DNA of 64,000 nt from Pantoea sp. (GCF_028283705.1 NZ_JAPWKD010000014.1:164620-228619), one strand, 5' to 3'. Numbered from the stretch's first letter, positions 44,566-53,668 are shown. Notes: generated from the sequence alone by a model not told the origin. Translations and numbers: made by a program.

Positions 44566-45447
44566 ATGAAACCCCGGACACTGAACGAAAAAGATTTACG
44601 CGCCCTGAGGATATTCTGCGTTGTGGCGCAATCTGGCGGATTTTCTGCTGCTGAAAAATCTCTCAACATGACCAAAGCGACCATCAGTCGTCAGATTAAA
44701 TCGATTGAAGAAACACTCGGCACCGCGCTCTGTACCCGCGGACCAAAAGGCTTTGAGCTGACGGCGGCGGGTGAGTCGGCATTGCTTTATGCGCGTGAAG
44801 CGCTCGGTGCACTGGATCGCATCTTCCCGGCGATGGATGCCAGCCGGGGCGTGATTTCAGGGCCGCTTGTGATGGGGATCACCGATAATGTGATCAGCCA
44901 CAGTGCCTCACATCTGCAACAGGCCTTGCGCGCCCTGCGCCAGCGGGCGCCACAGGTGCAGCTGTCACTTAGCGTCATGACGGCATCGCAATTGATTCAG
45001 GCCCTGCTCGACAGAAGGTTGGATATTGCCATCAAAGGGGTGATGGATTATCAGAAAACACCTTCGCTGCATTACGCCGAGTTATTTGCCGAGTCGCATG
45101 GTCTGTACACCCTTGCGGGTCATGAACTGCGTGCCCGACAGCTGCCGCTGGTGTACCGGGCGCAGCAACCCTTCGTTGAGGACGCGCTGGCCCGGCTGCA
45201 CCTGAGCCGGGGCCCCGAAGCAGTCGGTATCGAAGCGGTGGCGATGTTGATTGCCGCCGGAGATGTGGTGGGGATTTTACCGCATCATTATGCGCAACTG
45301 ATGCAGGCGTGTATCCCTCTGGTGAAGGTGCCGGATTCACCGACATGGACCGTGACCCACTATGCGGTCACTCATGCTGCCTATCCGCAATCACCGGCAG
45401 CGGAACAAATGATTGCTGAACTGCGTCGGGCACAGCATATTCTGTAA
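44566..45447 (+). CDS. LysR family regulator of the agmatinase/ABC operon
   Basis: A 293-residue LysR regulator with HTH at about residues 14-48 (RALRIFCVVAQSGGFSAAEK, then KATISRQIKSIEETLG) and a substrate-binding domain. Divergent from the agmatinase operon; an obvious candidate regulator. The nitrogen-related cargo and the position within nif raise the possibility of nitrogen-coupled expression, but no sigma-54 promoter was found upstream of the operon. Confidence 0.87.
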   Translation: MKPRTLNEKDLRALRIFCVVAQSGGFSAAEKSLNMTKATISRQIKSIEETLGTALCTRGPKGFELTAAGESALLYAREALGALDRIFPAMDASRGVISGPLVMGITDNVISHSASHLQQALRALRQRAPQVQLSLSVMTASQLIQALLDRRLDIAIKGVMDYQKTPSLHYAELFAESHGLYTLAGHELRARQLPLVYRAQQPFVEDALARLHLSRGPEAVGIEAVAMLIAAGDVVGILPHHYAQLMQACIPLVKVPDSPTWTVTHYAVTHAAYPQSPAAEQMIAELRRAQHIL

Positions 45448-45520
45448 ACGCCCGGACGGGGGCTGTCAGTGGCTTTTATTATGGCTGATGCGGCCTCCTT
45501 CGATTGTTTCATCATAAATT

Positions 45521-45564
45521 CATATCAGCATCTGTTGCAGCCATTGCCGCTGCCAGCGTTGCTG
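45521..45564 (-). pseudogene. relict of a nifM 3' end
   Basis: The minus strand encodes QRWQRQWLQQMLI then stop, almost the C-terminus of NifM in this window (QRWQRQWLKQMLIRYLSP). At DNA level 45524-45564 matches 51036-51076 in 38 of 41 bases. No other nifM sequence is adjacent. It lies directly upstream of DUF1471 copy B. Confidence 0.8.
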
Positions 45565-45595
45565 TGACGCAATTTGCTGTGCATTTCTCATTCAA

Positions 45596-45923
45596 TTTTT
45601 TTGAATTTTTTCAGCAAATCCCTCAGCTTTTACTCGCCGGTCTACAGGTCTATTCTCTCTCACATCTGGGCACAACGCCCCATCCACTAAAAACTATCTC
45701 TGAGGAATTGACCATGAAATCTATCAAAACTTTCGTTGCAGTTGCGGCCCTGTCACTGGTTTCTTTCGGCAGCTTCGCACAGAGCATCACCGCTTCCGCT
45801 TCAACCCTGGATGGCGCAGAAGCCAAAATCGCCGCTCAGGCTAAACAGGCCGGTGCCTCTTACAAAATCACCGGTGCACGTGTGGATAACGGTGCTTACC
45901 TGTCAGCGGAACTGACTAAATAA
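45596..45923 (+). repeat. direct repeat copy B (328 bp, DUF1471 gene plus leader)
   Basis: Partner of 39994-40321, same orientation, 5.6 kb apart. Together the copies bracket the agmatinase/ABC/LysR segment. Confidence 0.9.
45714..45923 (+). CDS. DUF1471 (YdgH/BhsA/McbA-like) exported protein, copy B
   Basis: Same 69-residue product as copy A, residue for residue, from a gene differing at three synonymous positions. Signal peptide and DUF1471 domain as in copy A. The leader retains the ribosome-binding site GAGG. Identity of the protein with drift at silent sites suggests both copies are maintained by selection or recent conversion. It is followed by a GTGGCGC/GCGCCAC hairpin at 45936-45957. 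Confidence 0.9.
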   Translation: MKSIKTFVAVAALSLVSFGSFAQSITASASTLDGAEAKIAAQAKQAGASYKITGARVDNGAYLSAELTK

Positions 45924-46319
45924 ACGATGGATTACGTGGCGCAATCAATCGCGCCACAAACCAAACAGAAAAATCGGCACAAACGCCCCGCTGTCGTATT
46001 TCACGCCATAGTCAGGAAAGTGACGGGCGTTCGGCAGCTAAGGAACTCTGGCTTATCCTTAGCTGTACTGATTAATTTAAGCCCCGTAAGCTCATGAAGT
46101 GTATAACCGCAGGATGTAAATAGAGCAGAACTAACACATTTGGACCGGGGGTTCCCTACGGTCTGCCACCGTTAATGCGACAGAACCTCTGCGCGGTACG
46201 GTACTTCACCCGTTGCGGAAATCCATAAATTTCCACCGAATTTTGAAAGCCTCCCCTGAATACATTAGTCATCATCACGGGTAACTAATTTTGTATTTAT
46301 AGGGTTAAAGGTTTTTTTT
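45924..46319. other. 396-base region upstream of the giant ORF
   Basis: No gene. Contains a GTGGCGC/GCGCCAC hairpin (45936-45957, no T run), a perfect 10-base inverted repeat CAGCTAAGGA/TCCTTAGCTG (46035-46065), and the left member (46178-46188) of an 11-base inverted pair whose partner lies just past the giant ORF at 50955-50965. The last 60 bases are AT-rich and promoter-like. Confidence 0.55.
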
Positions 46320-49300
46320 ATGCGCTCATCATCATCTTCTTCTTCTCCTTCTATCTCTCAACGTCTGAGTCTCCATGAACTCAAATCCGTGATTAAGGAA
46401 CTGAATTCCCCGGCACAGCCCGCACCTGAAAAAATCGGTCACGATACCCTCCGGCAACTGCACGACAGAATGACTAAGGAGGAAGAATGGCAACAGGATG
46501 AAAGTGTTTGTCAGACTCTGGATGGCGTCCTGTGCAACGATAAGTTCCAGAAAGAATTTGAAAAAGATACCGGCCTGTCCCTTCCACATAGCGCAAAGCA
46601 TCTGGATAAAACGCAGGCAAAAAAGCTGATGTCATTTATCTCTGACCAGGTCAGTCCCGCAGCCACAAAATCTGTATTGCCGGGAGAGCCTGCAGAACAG
46701 GATTTCTCCGTTCAGGCCAGACAGTCACTGCAAAATGTCATGAAGGACTGCCTGCAACAGAGGGCTCTCGAAATCCTGCTTGAAACGGGTCTGAAACTGA
46801 CCGGTATGCGCAGGGATGTCGCAGAAGCATTTGTGCCAGTGATTAAGCTGATCCGGGAAGCCCGGGCAATCCTGTTGTCCGGGAATGGAAGCCTGACTGA
46901 CCACTTAAAGGGACTGACAGAGGAACTGAACATCGCGCGGAACTGCCTGAATCCGGACTCGGTTGTTTTTCGGGTTACCGATATCCTTTGTGATGTGGCG
47001 GACGTACTGCATCAGGGGCTGACGTCATCTGACCTGAGTAAGCTGAAAGTACCGGTGGAAAAATTAGGCGCAATGCCGGGGCTGGCCTCTGTCGTAGAGG
47101 GCGCGATGCCGTTGTTTGCGCTGGGTGGGCAGTTACAACAGTGGAACAACAATACCATCACTACCCAGGACCTGGTCCGGTCTCTGATGGACAACGTGGT
47201 ACCTGAATGGATGATGCTTCCACTGAAGGTCGGAGAAAAAATGGCTCAGGGTATAGAGTCCGGAAAGCTGCACGTGGAAGGACTCCCCGCATGGCCGGGA
47301 ATGGCCGATAAAGTGGCCTGCCTGCAATGGCTGCGAACAGCCCTGACAAATGATTCATTCCGCGAAACGCTGGCAGCAGCAGACAAACAGTGGCTTACGC
47401 AGACGCTGGCGTTTAATGCTGAGGAAGCCGAATATGCGCACACAACTTTGCTGCAGTATGCGCAACCTCTGGCCAGGTTCCCTGTTGAGGGTACAGCCGG
47501 AGACTGGATGATGGCACTGAAAACGATGCCGGGTCTGTCAGAAATAGTCACCCGAGCAGACTTCAGTCTGAATGATAATCTGGGGGCCGTTGGTTCCCTT
47601 CTGCAGGATAATACCACCTTGTCCCGACTGGGAGGGGTAGTGAACGCGTCAGGAACCACAGGAAAAGCCTGGGAAGCACTGAAACTTCTTGATACAGGGA
47701 AATCACTGACTGCACTGAAGAATATATCAATTAAAGCACTGGAGAAAACCTGCGGAGTGACCGTGGACGCTGCAAAAGCCATCTGGCTGGTATTGAAAAA
47801 AGGGAATGATTTCAGGCTAAGCCCTTATTCAGCCGGACAATCGCTCAATGACCCGGTCAGGCTTTATCGTGATGTGATTTCCTTCATTAAAGAGGATGTG
47901 AAAAATAATCCCGCGGATTATAAAAATGCCACAGTTGAAACTCTGCTGGCCACTGTGGCTGTGGTGCTCAAAAGTTTCGGTGGTAATCATGTACCCATTA
48001 ACTGGAGCGGGAATACCGCAGAGTGGCTGAAAGCGTATTCGGAGGCAGACCCGGCGAAACTGACCGCAGTGGACAAAGCACTGATGCATGCCGTACTGGA
48101 GCCACGGGTGGCGCTGGAAATCAAACGTGCAATACAGCAGGAATATAACGTACAGGCCCGAAAATTACTTGAGCCTCTCAGCGCTGCCCTGAAGTCATAC
48201 GTCGGTGATTCACCGATTCTGCGTCATATAGCCGGTGTTCTGCCCTACATCCCGGCCATGAATAAGGCATGGAATGTAATCCGGACTATGGAGCTCGGTG
48301 AACGAACAGCACTGCGTAGTCAGTTGTGCCAACAGACTTTTCTTTTGCGCAGCAGCCTGAATACTACCTCTCCCGAAACGCTGGCATCACGCCAGCAGAC
48401 AGTCCTGGCCCTGGAGGAAAAACTGACCACTCTGCAGAAAAAATGCGGAACGGGTACTGACCTGGTTGGTACACTGCAGGCCGAACTGGATGTAATGAAG
48501 GTTGCCGTGCAGATGCAGCCTGATGAAAAAAGAATTCGTCTTACGGGAGAGCTGGACCTTGCGCAGACTGGCCTGGATAATCTGAAAAATCCGGCTGCGT
48601 TGAAGGAGATGACAGAGGAGGATGTGGCGCGAATGCATGCCACTCAGGCTACTCTTCATCAGGATATACGAAATACCCTGTCCAGAGAGGACGTGTCGCC
48701 GGCAACGATCATGCAGGCACAGCTGAAGGTCATGACGAAGACCCTGGATGCCCTGCCGATGGATCTCAGGCTGTCGGATATGGGGGCAGTGGGGGATTTT
48801 GCGACAGAAGCCTTGACGCAACTGCTAACCAGCAAGGACCCAGCACTGGTGAGCGTAAAGGCTGAACTTGACACACTGATGACACACGCAGCGACAGAGT
48901 GGCTGAATGATGTTGTTCACTGGTTGATAAATCAGATGATGAAACTGTTCACGAAGGAAGTGGAGCTGACGCCGGAAGATAAGGAGCAGGGTATATTTGT
49001 CATTGAGAGAGATTTGACCGTGGGGCAACTGGCGACGGGGGCTGCTGCAGGGGCCGCGTCGGGCGCGCTGCTGTCGTCGCTGTTCCTGCTGCTTTCCGGT
49101 GAGGGTGTGCCGGGCCTGAAGGGCGGTAGTGAACAATTCAGGAAGATGATAATGCACCGGACAAAGCCGGAGAGTGCTACCGGACCGGATGGTGTTAATG
49201 CAAAAGGTGGCCCGCAGACAGTGAGACTGTCCCCATCGTATGGCGGTGTATATGGCACCACTTCAGAGCCCTTAAGTCGTGAAAGTAACAATCTGAAGAA

Positions 49301-50951
49301 ATGTCTGATGTTGGCCCTTACGGTAGTGGCAAGTGCAGCCGCCGGGGCAGGGATTGCGGCGGCAGTGAAGCCTGCAATCAGGGAGAAAAAGGGTGAAACG
49401 GTTGATGAATCAAACTCGTTTCTGACTCAGGCCGGTACCTTAAGCATCTTTATTGATGAAAACGGAATAGAACAAGGGATAATTCTTTCTCCCGAAGAAC
49501 ACGATAGCTATACGTTAGAGGAAAAATCAGCAAACACTGAACTGCTTAGTCGACCAAAGCGTTCTTTCATGTTGTCAGCGTTGAAAAGACGGATGACCCC
49601 AAAGCCTCCAAAAGCACCAACCCCTGTTGTTCAGACAGACTCTGTCGATAAGGTTGAAAAAACCCGGCGTTCGCTGCCCGCAGCAAAAATTAAAACCGCA
49701 ATGAACGAATATTATCAAAAAATAGAAGCTGGCATGCTTGCCAGACTTGGGCCTGACCTGAACGCAGTGGCATACATAGATAAATATATTACAGATGTTA
49801 TCAAAAATTACCCGCAGCAAGATGGAGGGTTGACACCTGACACAACAATAAGATTGGAAAAAGAGAATATTGGCGCTTATGCAGGAAATAGTAGCTATTA
49901 TACTCTTAGAGAGCTGGTGCAGGGGAAAGTTAATTACAATGAGTTTAAAGTTCACTGGCCAAGGAATACGTCAGAACAATTGCAGGATAAATTATTGCCT
50001 GGTACTTCCCGTCTTAGACAAACATCTGGCCTGGGGGTAATGGATCAGTTTAACCTCGACATGAATAGAAATAAATCCAACCCTAAATTTAAAGAAAACT
50101 TAAAAATTTTCTATAACTTGTCATTCACGTCAACAGCGAATGAATTAAAAGCCAGTACGGCCATTCCTCCAGAGTTTAAAGCTCTGCTGGGGAGTTGTGC
50201 GGACGGTACATTACAACCTAAGGCAATAAGTTTTCGTAATGAAGCACTGACGGAAGTAGTGGCATTACGTGTAGGTCAAAAAATATTAGCATGGAATGCA
50301 TCAGGCGACCACATCCTGTTCAATGATAGCTCTCGCGGTCGCGGTACTGAGAAGATCAAAAAATGGATTACTAAACATCTGCAGGCAGAAACCCAAAATT
50401 CAGTTACTGCAGCAAACTTTGGAGATATACGCACATTTAATCGCATGAAAGGTGCTGATGACATACAGTCATCGCTGACACTCACCGATCAGGCAGATAT
50501 AAATGAACATACTTATAACACCGTTATTACCCGGATGGAAAAAGATATGGACAGCAGGGTTCGAACGAAGGGGGAGAGAATGATTGACTCTCTTATTGAT
50601 AACACAGCGCTTGCCTTAAATTTTGCAGTGACCTTCGCTCCGGGCTGTGGCATCGTTGCCGTATTAATAAAATCACTTGCACGATTCGGTATTACTTTGC
50701 TTAAAGGTGAGGCCAAGGCCTTAAATGCAGATACCTTTGCAGAAAAAACCAAATTTACTGAGGAAGCCCTTAAGAAGGGCCTCAAAGGGTTATTGCTCGA
50801 TGGGGTATCCCTTGGTACAAAGTTGGTAGAGAGCCATTACTTAAAAGCCGAAGTACCATTCCTTGCCCCTCAGGTTGGCAGAGGTGTAAATATCCTGGAA
50901 AACAGATTGCCAGCCTACGTAAAAGAAATTCGGGAACGCACTAATTCGTGA
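46320..50951 (+). CDS. 1543-residue protein of unknown function, toxin/effector-like
   Basis: No family is recognised with certainty. The N-terminus is serine-rich (Ser3-Ser9 run) and polar, as in type III-secreted proteins, with no Sec signal. Residues 30-900 are a largely alpha-helical, Leu/Glu/Lys-rich region. Two glycine/alanine-rich hydrophobic helices lie at about 902-930 and 996-1017, and a third hydrophobic stretch at about 1430-1461 (ALNFAVTFAPGCGIVAVLIK). A proline-rich linker (about 1092-1104) precedes a 400-residue C-terminal module with TIRLEKENIG and YTLRELVQGK, resembling the dermonecrotic-toxin-like N-terminal domains (DUF6543 type) of large bacterial toxins. It stands alone on the opposite strand from nifM, converging on its 3' end. 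Confidence 0.6.
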   Translation: MRSSSSSSSPSISQRLSLHELKSVIKELNSPAQPAPEKIGHDTLRQLHDRMTKEEEWQQDESVCQTLDGVLCNDKFQKEFEKDTGLSLPHSAKHLDKTQAKKLMSFISDQVSPAATKSVLPGEPAEQDFSVQARQSLQNVMKDCLQQRALEILLETGLKLTGMRRDVAEAFVPVIKLIREARAILLSGNGSLTDHLKGLTEELNIARNCLNPDSVVFRVTDILCDVADVLHQGLTSSDLSKLKVPVEKLGAMPGLASVVEGAMPLFALGGQLQQWNNNTITTQDLVRSLMDNVVPEWMMLPLKVGEKMAQGIESGKLHVEGLPAWPGMADKVACLQWLRTALTNDSFRETLAAADKQWLTQTLAFNAEEAEYAHTTLLQYAQPLARFPVEGTAGDWMMALKTMPGLSEIVTRADFSLNDNLGAVGSLLQDNTTLSRLGGVVNASGTTGKAWEALKLLDTGKSLTALKNISIKALEKTCGVTVDAAKAIWLVLKKGNDFRLSPYSAGQSLNDPVRLYRDVISFIKEDVKNNPADYKNATVETLLATVAVVLKSFGGNHVPINWSGNTAEWLKAYSEADPAKLTAVDKALMHAVLEPRVALEIKRAIQQEYNVQARKLLEPLSAALKSYVGDSPILRHIAGVLPYIPAMNKAWNVIRTMELGERTALRSQLCQQTFLLRSSLNTTSPETLASRQQTVLALEEKLTTLQKKCGTGTDLVGTLQAELDVMKVAVQMQPDEKRIRLTGELDLAQTGLDNLKNPAALKEMTEEDVARMHATQATLHQDIRNTLSREDVSPATIMQAQLKVMTKTLDALPMDLRLSDMGAVGDFATEALTQLLTSKDPALVSVKAELDTLMTHAATEWLNDVVHWLINQMMKLFTKEVELTPEDKEQGIFVIERDLTVGQLATGAAAGAASGALLSSLFLLLSGEGVPGLKGGSEQFRKMIMHRTKPESATGPDGVNAKGGPQTVRLSPSYGGVYGTTSEPLSRESNNLKKCLMLALTVVASAAAGAGIAAAVKPAIREKKGETVDESNSFLTQAGTLSIFIDENGIEQGIILSPEEHDSYTLEEKSANTELLSRPKRSFMLSALKRRMTPKPPKAPTPVVQTDSVDKVEKTRRSLPAAKIKTAMNEYYQKIEAGMLARLGPDLNAVAYIDKYITDVIKNYPQQDGGLTPDTTIRLEKENIGAYAGNSSYYTLRELVQGKVNYNEFKVHWPRNTSEQLQDKLLPGTSRLRQTSGLGVMDQFNLDMNRNKSNPKFKENLKIFYNLSFTSTANELKASTAIPPEFKALLGSCADGTLQPKAISFRNEALTEVVALRVGQKILAWNASGDHILFNDSSRGRGTEKIKKWITKHLQAETQNSVTAANFGDIRTFNRMKGADDIQSSLTLTDQADINEHTYNTVITRMEKDMDSRVRTKGERMIDSLIDNTALALNFAVTFAPGCGIVAVLIKSLARFGITLLKGEAKALNADTFAEKTKFTEEALKKGLKGLLLDGVSLGTKLVESHYLKAEVPFLAPQVGRGVNILENRLPAYVKEIRERTNS

Positions 50952-51016
50952 GTCAGGTTCTGTCGAAAAAACAAAGGCAATGACGCACCAGGGCAGCGGT
51001 AGCATCAATAAGGGCA

Positions 51017-51814
51017 TTATGGGCTCAAATACCGTATCAGCATCTGCTTCAGCCATTGTCGCTGCCAGCGTTGCTGGTTCTGCTGATGCAGCATTGTCCG
51101 AACCTGCGCCAAAGCAGCCTCCCGTTCCATCGGCGCGGGAGGGCGAATCAGTTCACACCACAGCAAATGCCAGCCCAGTGCGGTTTCAATTGGCTGACTC
51201 AGGGCGTTGGGCTTCATCTGAAACAGCACGCTGTCCAGCTCGGGGAAGAGCAAGCCCTGGCTGATCCAGCCCATCCGTCCTCCTTCCAGCGCGCTCGGGC
51301 AATGGGAATAGCGTTGCGCGAGGGTGCTGAAGGCCTGGCGCGATACGCTTATCTGCTGGTGGAATTGCTGGATCTGGCGCTGTATCGCCGCACCATCATT
51401 CTCCGTGGTCAGCAACAGGTGCCAGCTCAGGCGTTGCTCCGGGCGCATGAATTTATCCTGATGACGCTGGTACCATGCCAGTACCTGTAAATCATCCGGC
51501 GCGGGTGCCTGTGCGGCCACACGCATCAGCTGCATTTCCATGCGGGCGTGATGGCGGATGATCGAGGCCCGCTCATTTTCGCTAAAAAGCTGCTGTGACA
51601 GGGACGTATTAAGTGACGTTGTCACGCTGGCGATAACCGCTTCCGGGATGAAATCATCACCGGTTTCCCTGACCACGGCGTATTCCAGCTGCCGCTGGCG
51701 CTGCCACAGCCGGTCAAACTCCGCCTGTTGACCGGCGGGGACCGACTCCGGCTGACATTGCCAGCGCGACTGACTCAGCTGCTGCCGGGAAAAGCGTTCC
51801 CAAAGTTCAGCCAC
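51017..51814 (-). CDS. nifM: NifM, peptidyl-prolyl isomerase for NifH maturation
   Basis: A 265-residue parvulin-type prolyl isomerase needed for active Fe protein. The PPIase domain covers about 125-240 (HLLLTTENDGAAIQRQIQQF, HCPSALEGGRMGWISQGLLF, ALSQPIETALGWHLLWCE). The start is a GTG at 51814 with GGAGGA upstream, six bases after the nifZ stop; a longer ATG start overlapping nifZ at 51865 is rejected. Last gene of nifUSVWZM. Its 3' end is duplicated as a relict at 45521. Confidence 0.93.
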   Translation of the reverse strand: MAELWERFSRQQLSQSRWQCQPESVPAGQQAEFDRLWQRQRQLEYAVVRETGDDFIPEAVIASVTTSLNTSLSQQLFSENERASIIRHHARMEMQLMRVAAQAPAPDDLQVLAWYQRHQDKFMRPEQRLSWHLLLTTENDGAAIQRQIQQFHQQISVSRQAFSTLAQRYSHCPSALEGGRMGWISQGLLFPELDSVLFQMKPNALSQPIETALGWHLLWCELIRPPAPMEREAALAQVRTMLHQQNQQRWQRQWLKQMLIRYLSP

Positions 51815-51819
51815 GAGTG

Positions 51820-52257
51820 TTATTCCTCCAGCAACCTGATGGCGCTGGCGGGCACCTGAAACCAACGTTCGCCAAACATCACCGTGTAAATTTCACCATT
51901 TTCTCCCTGGTCGGTACGCTCGATGCGGCCGCGTTCTCCCGCCCGGACCACCACCTTACCGTCAGAGGTGAGGATATGGCGTGAGGTGACGCTGTCCCCA
52001 AACTGAAAATGGCCCGCGTGCCAGGACGCCGTCGCACTGATAATTTCCTGCTCCCGGCAACCGACAATCATGTCGGTCGCGAGGAAATGGACCTGATAAA
52101 TAATCTGGTCCATCAGGAAGGTGCCGCATCCACGCACGAAGCCGGTACTGCCGCGCCGCACCAGTAGCTCGCCGGTGGCGTAACCATACATGGTGCCGTC
52201 ATTACGAATCGCGCGGATTACCCTGACTTCGTCACCTAACGCAAATTTTGCCCTCAT
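51820..52257 (-). CDS. nifZ: nitrogen fixation protein NifZ
   Basis: A 145-residue NifZ, required for maturation of the second P-cluster in the MoFe protein. The first 70 residues (FALGDEVRVIRAIRNDGTM, GFVRGCGTFLMDQIIYQVHF) are the conserved NifZ beta-barrel domain. It overlaps nifW by four bases (ATGA). Confidence 0.92.
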   Translation of the reverse strand: MRAKFALGDEVRVIRAIRNDGTMYGYATGELLVRRGSTGFVRGCGTFLMDQIIYQVHFLATDMIVGCREQEIISATASWHAGHFQFGDSVTSRHILTSDGKVVVRAGERGRIERTDQGENGEIYTVMFGERWFQVPASAIRLLEE

Positions 52258-52511
52258 GTCTGGCTCCCGTGCGTGTGAAGCTGATAGCTCTCCGTCAGCA
52301 AGCGTCGCGCCAGCAGCCAGGGGCCACGTGGTTCCGCTTCCAGATGGTTTTGCAGAGGCACGTTGTCGCGCAGTCGCTGGTGAAAATCGCGTAACACCGG
52401 CAGGCAGCAGGGCTTCAGTCGTGCGGCATCGTAATCAACGTCAAAGAACGTGAAAAAGGATTCCGCCGTATCGAGTGCCTCAACCCCTGGGATTTGATAA
52501 AACCATTGCAT
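52254..52511 (-). CDS. nifW: nitrogenase-stabilising protein NifW
   Basis: An 85-residue NifW, which interacts with and protects the MoFe protein from oxygen. Starts MQWFYQIPGVEALDTAESFF and retains the FFDVDYD motif. It starts one base after the nifV stop and overlaps nifZ. Confidence 0.92.
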   Translation of the reverse strand: MQWFYQIPGVEALDTAESFFTFFDVDYDAARLKPCCLPVLRDFHQRLRDNVPLQNHLEAEPRGPWLLARRLLTESYQLHTHGSQT

Positions 52512-52512
52512 A

Positions 52513-53655
52513 TTAACCCCTTAGCGTTTGGGCGGTTTCTCCACAAAGCTGGTCATAAATGGCGATCAGTTCGTAATCCTGCGGGATGCGTTTCCAGCTT
52601 TCGGCGAAACGACGGATGGCGGGCAGGATCAGATCGATTTGCAACGTATCCAGCCGGTAGCCCATTTTGCTGAATACCCCGTCCACTGCCTGACGCCCGG
52701 AGTGCTTACCCAACACCAGCCGATATTCGCGTCCCACCAGTTCGGGATCGATGGCCTGATAACTCTCGCGATCGTGCAGCAGTGCGGCGACATGGACGCC
52801 GGACTCATGGGTAAAAACCTGGTCGCCCACCAGCGGGTGCTGGACATCAATGATGCGTTGCGCGGCAACCGCCACCGACTGACACAGCGCCGGGAGCAGG
52901 CGAAAATTGATACCACAATCCCTGTCCAGGCAGCGACTGAGGCTGAGCGCCACTGTCTCAAGGGCAGCATTGCCCGCGCGTTCGCCCAGTCCCAGCACCG
53001 TGGTATTCACGCTGGTGGCTCCAGCCTGCACGGCCGCCAGCGTATTGGCGGTTGCCAGCCCCAGATCGTCATGGGCATGCATCTCGATCTCACCGGGCCA
53101 GAAGCTGCGTAAGGTGGTGATACGCGTGGCGGTGGTGAAGGGATCGAGTATGCCGAGTGTGTCGGCAAAGCGTAACCGCTGCGCACCGGCTTCCTGCGCG
53201 GCTTGCGCCACCAGCCGCAGATCCTCATCGCGGGATCGTGAGGCATCTTCACAACCGACACACACCTGCATACCGAGTGAGCGGGCGAAGCGAATCAATT
53301 CAGCCAGCCTCGGCAGCAGGACCGGCAGAGGCTCACGCAGTTTGTACTGGCGCAGTTTCTCTGAGGTCGGCAGGGAGATATCCACCCAGTTCATCCCGAG
53401 CTCGGCACTCTGGCGTATTTCCTCGCGGTTCATCCGGCACCAGGTCATTAACGTCGCCTCGGGCAGATGGCGGCGCACCAGCTGAATACGGGTCCGCTCC
53501 TCCTCACCCATGGCAGGCGTGCCGACCTCCAGCGCAGTGACACCCGCGTCAAACAGCGCTTGTGCAATAGCGATTTTTTCACTGGCACGAAACGCGACGC
53601 CCGGGCTCTGCTCCCCGTCCCGCAGCGTAGTATCGTTAATCAACACCCTGGACAT
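52513..53655 (-). CDS. nifV: homocitrate synthase NifV
   Basis: A 380-residue TIM-barrel enzyme of the isopropylmalate/homocitrate synthase family; condenses acetyl-CoA and 2-oxoglutarate to homocitrate for FeMo-co. Motifs: [16 protein letters not shown] at the start, [16 protein letters not shown] (metal-binding HxH), and [11 protein letters not shown]. The ATG at 53655 follows AAGGAAACG; the ORF's longer N-terminal extension overlaps nifS and is not used. Confidence 0.94.
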   Translation of the reverse strand: MSRVLINDTTLRDGEQSPGVAFRASEKIAIAQALFDAGVTALEVGTPAMGEEERTRIQLVRRHLPEATLMTWCRMNREEIRQSAELGMNWVDISLPTSEKLRQYKLREPLPVLLPRLAELIRFARSLGMQVCVGCEDASRSRDEDLRLVAQAAQEAGAQRLRFADTLGILDPFTTATRITTLRSFWPGEIEMHAHDDLGLATANTLAAVQAGATSVNTTVLGLGERAGNAALETVALSLSRCLDRDCGINFRLLPALCQSVAVAAQRIIDVQHPLVGDQVFTHESGVHVAALLHDRESYQAIDPELVGREYRLVLGKHSGRQAVDGVFSKMGYRLDTLQIDLILPAIRRFAESWKRIPQDYELIAIYDQLCGETAQTLRG

Positions 53656-53668
53656 CAACGTTTCCTTC

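Noticed and set aside
46141..46319. Possible hrp-box promoter for the effector-like giant ORF
   Set aside because: A GGACC and a later CCACC are present, but the spacing and the GGAACC half do not match the HrpL consensus.
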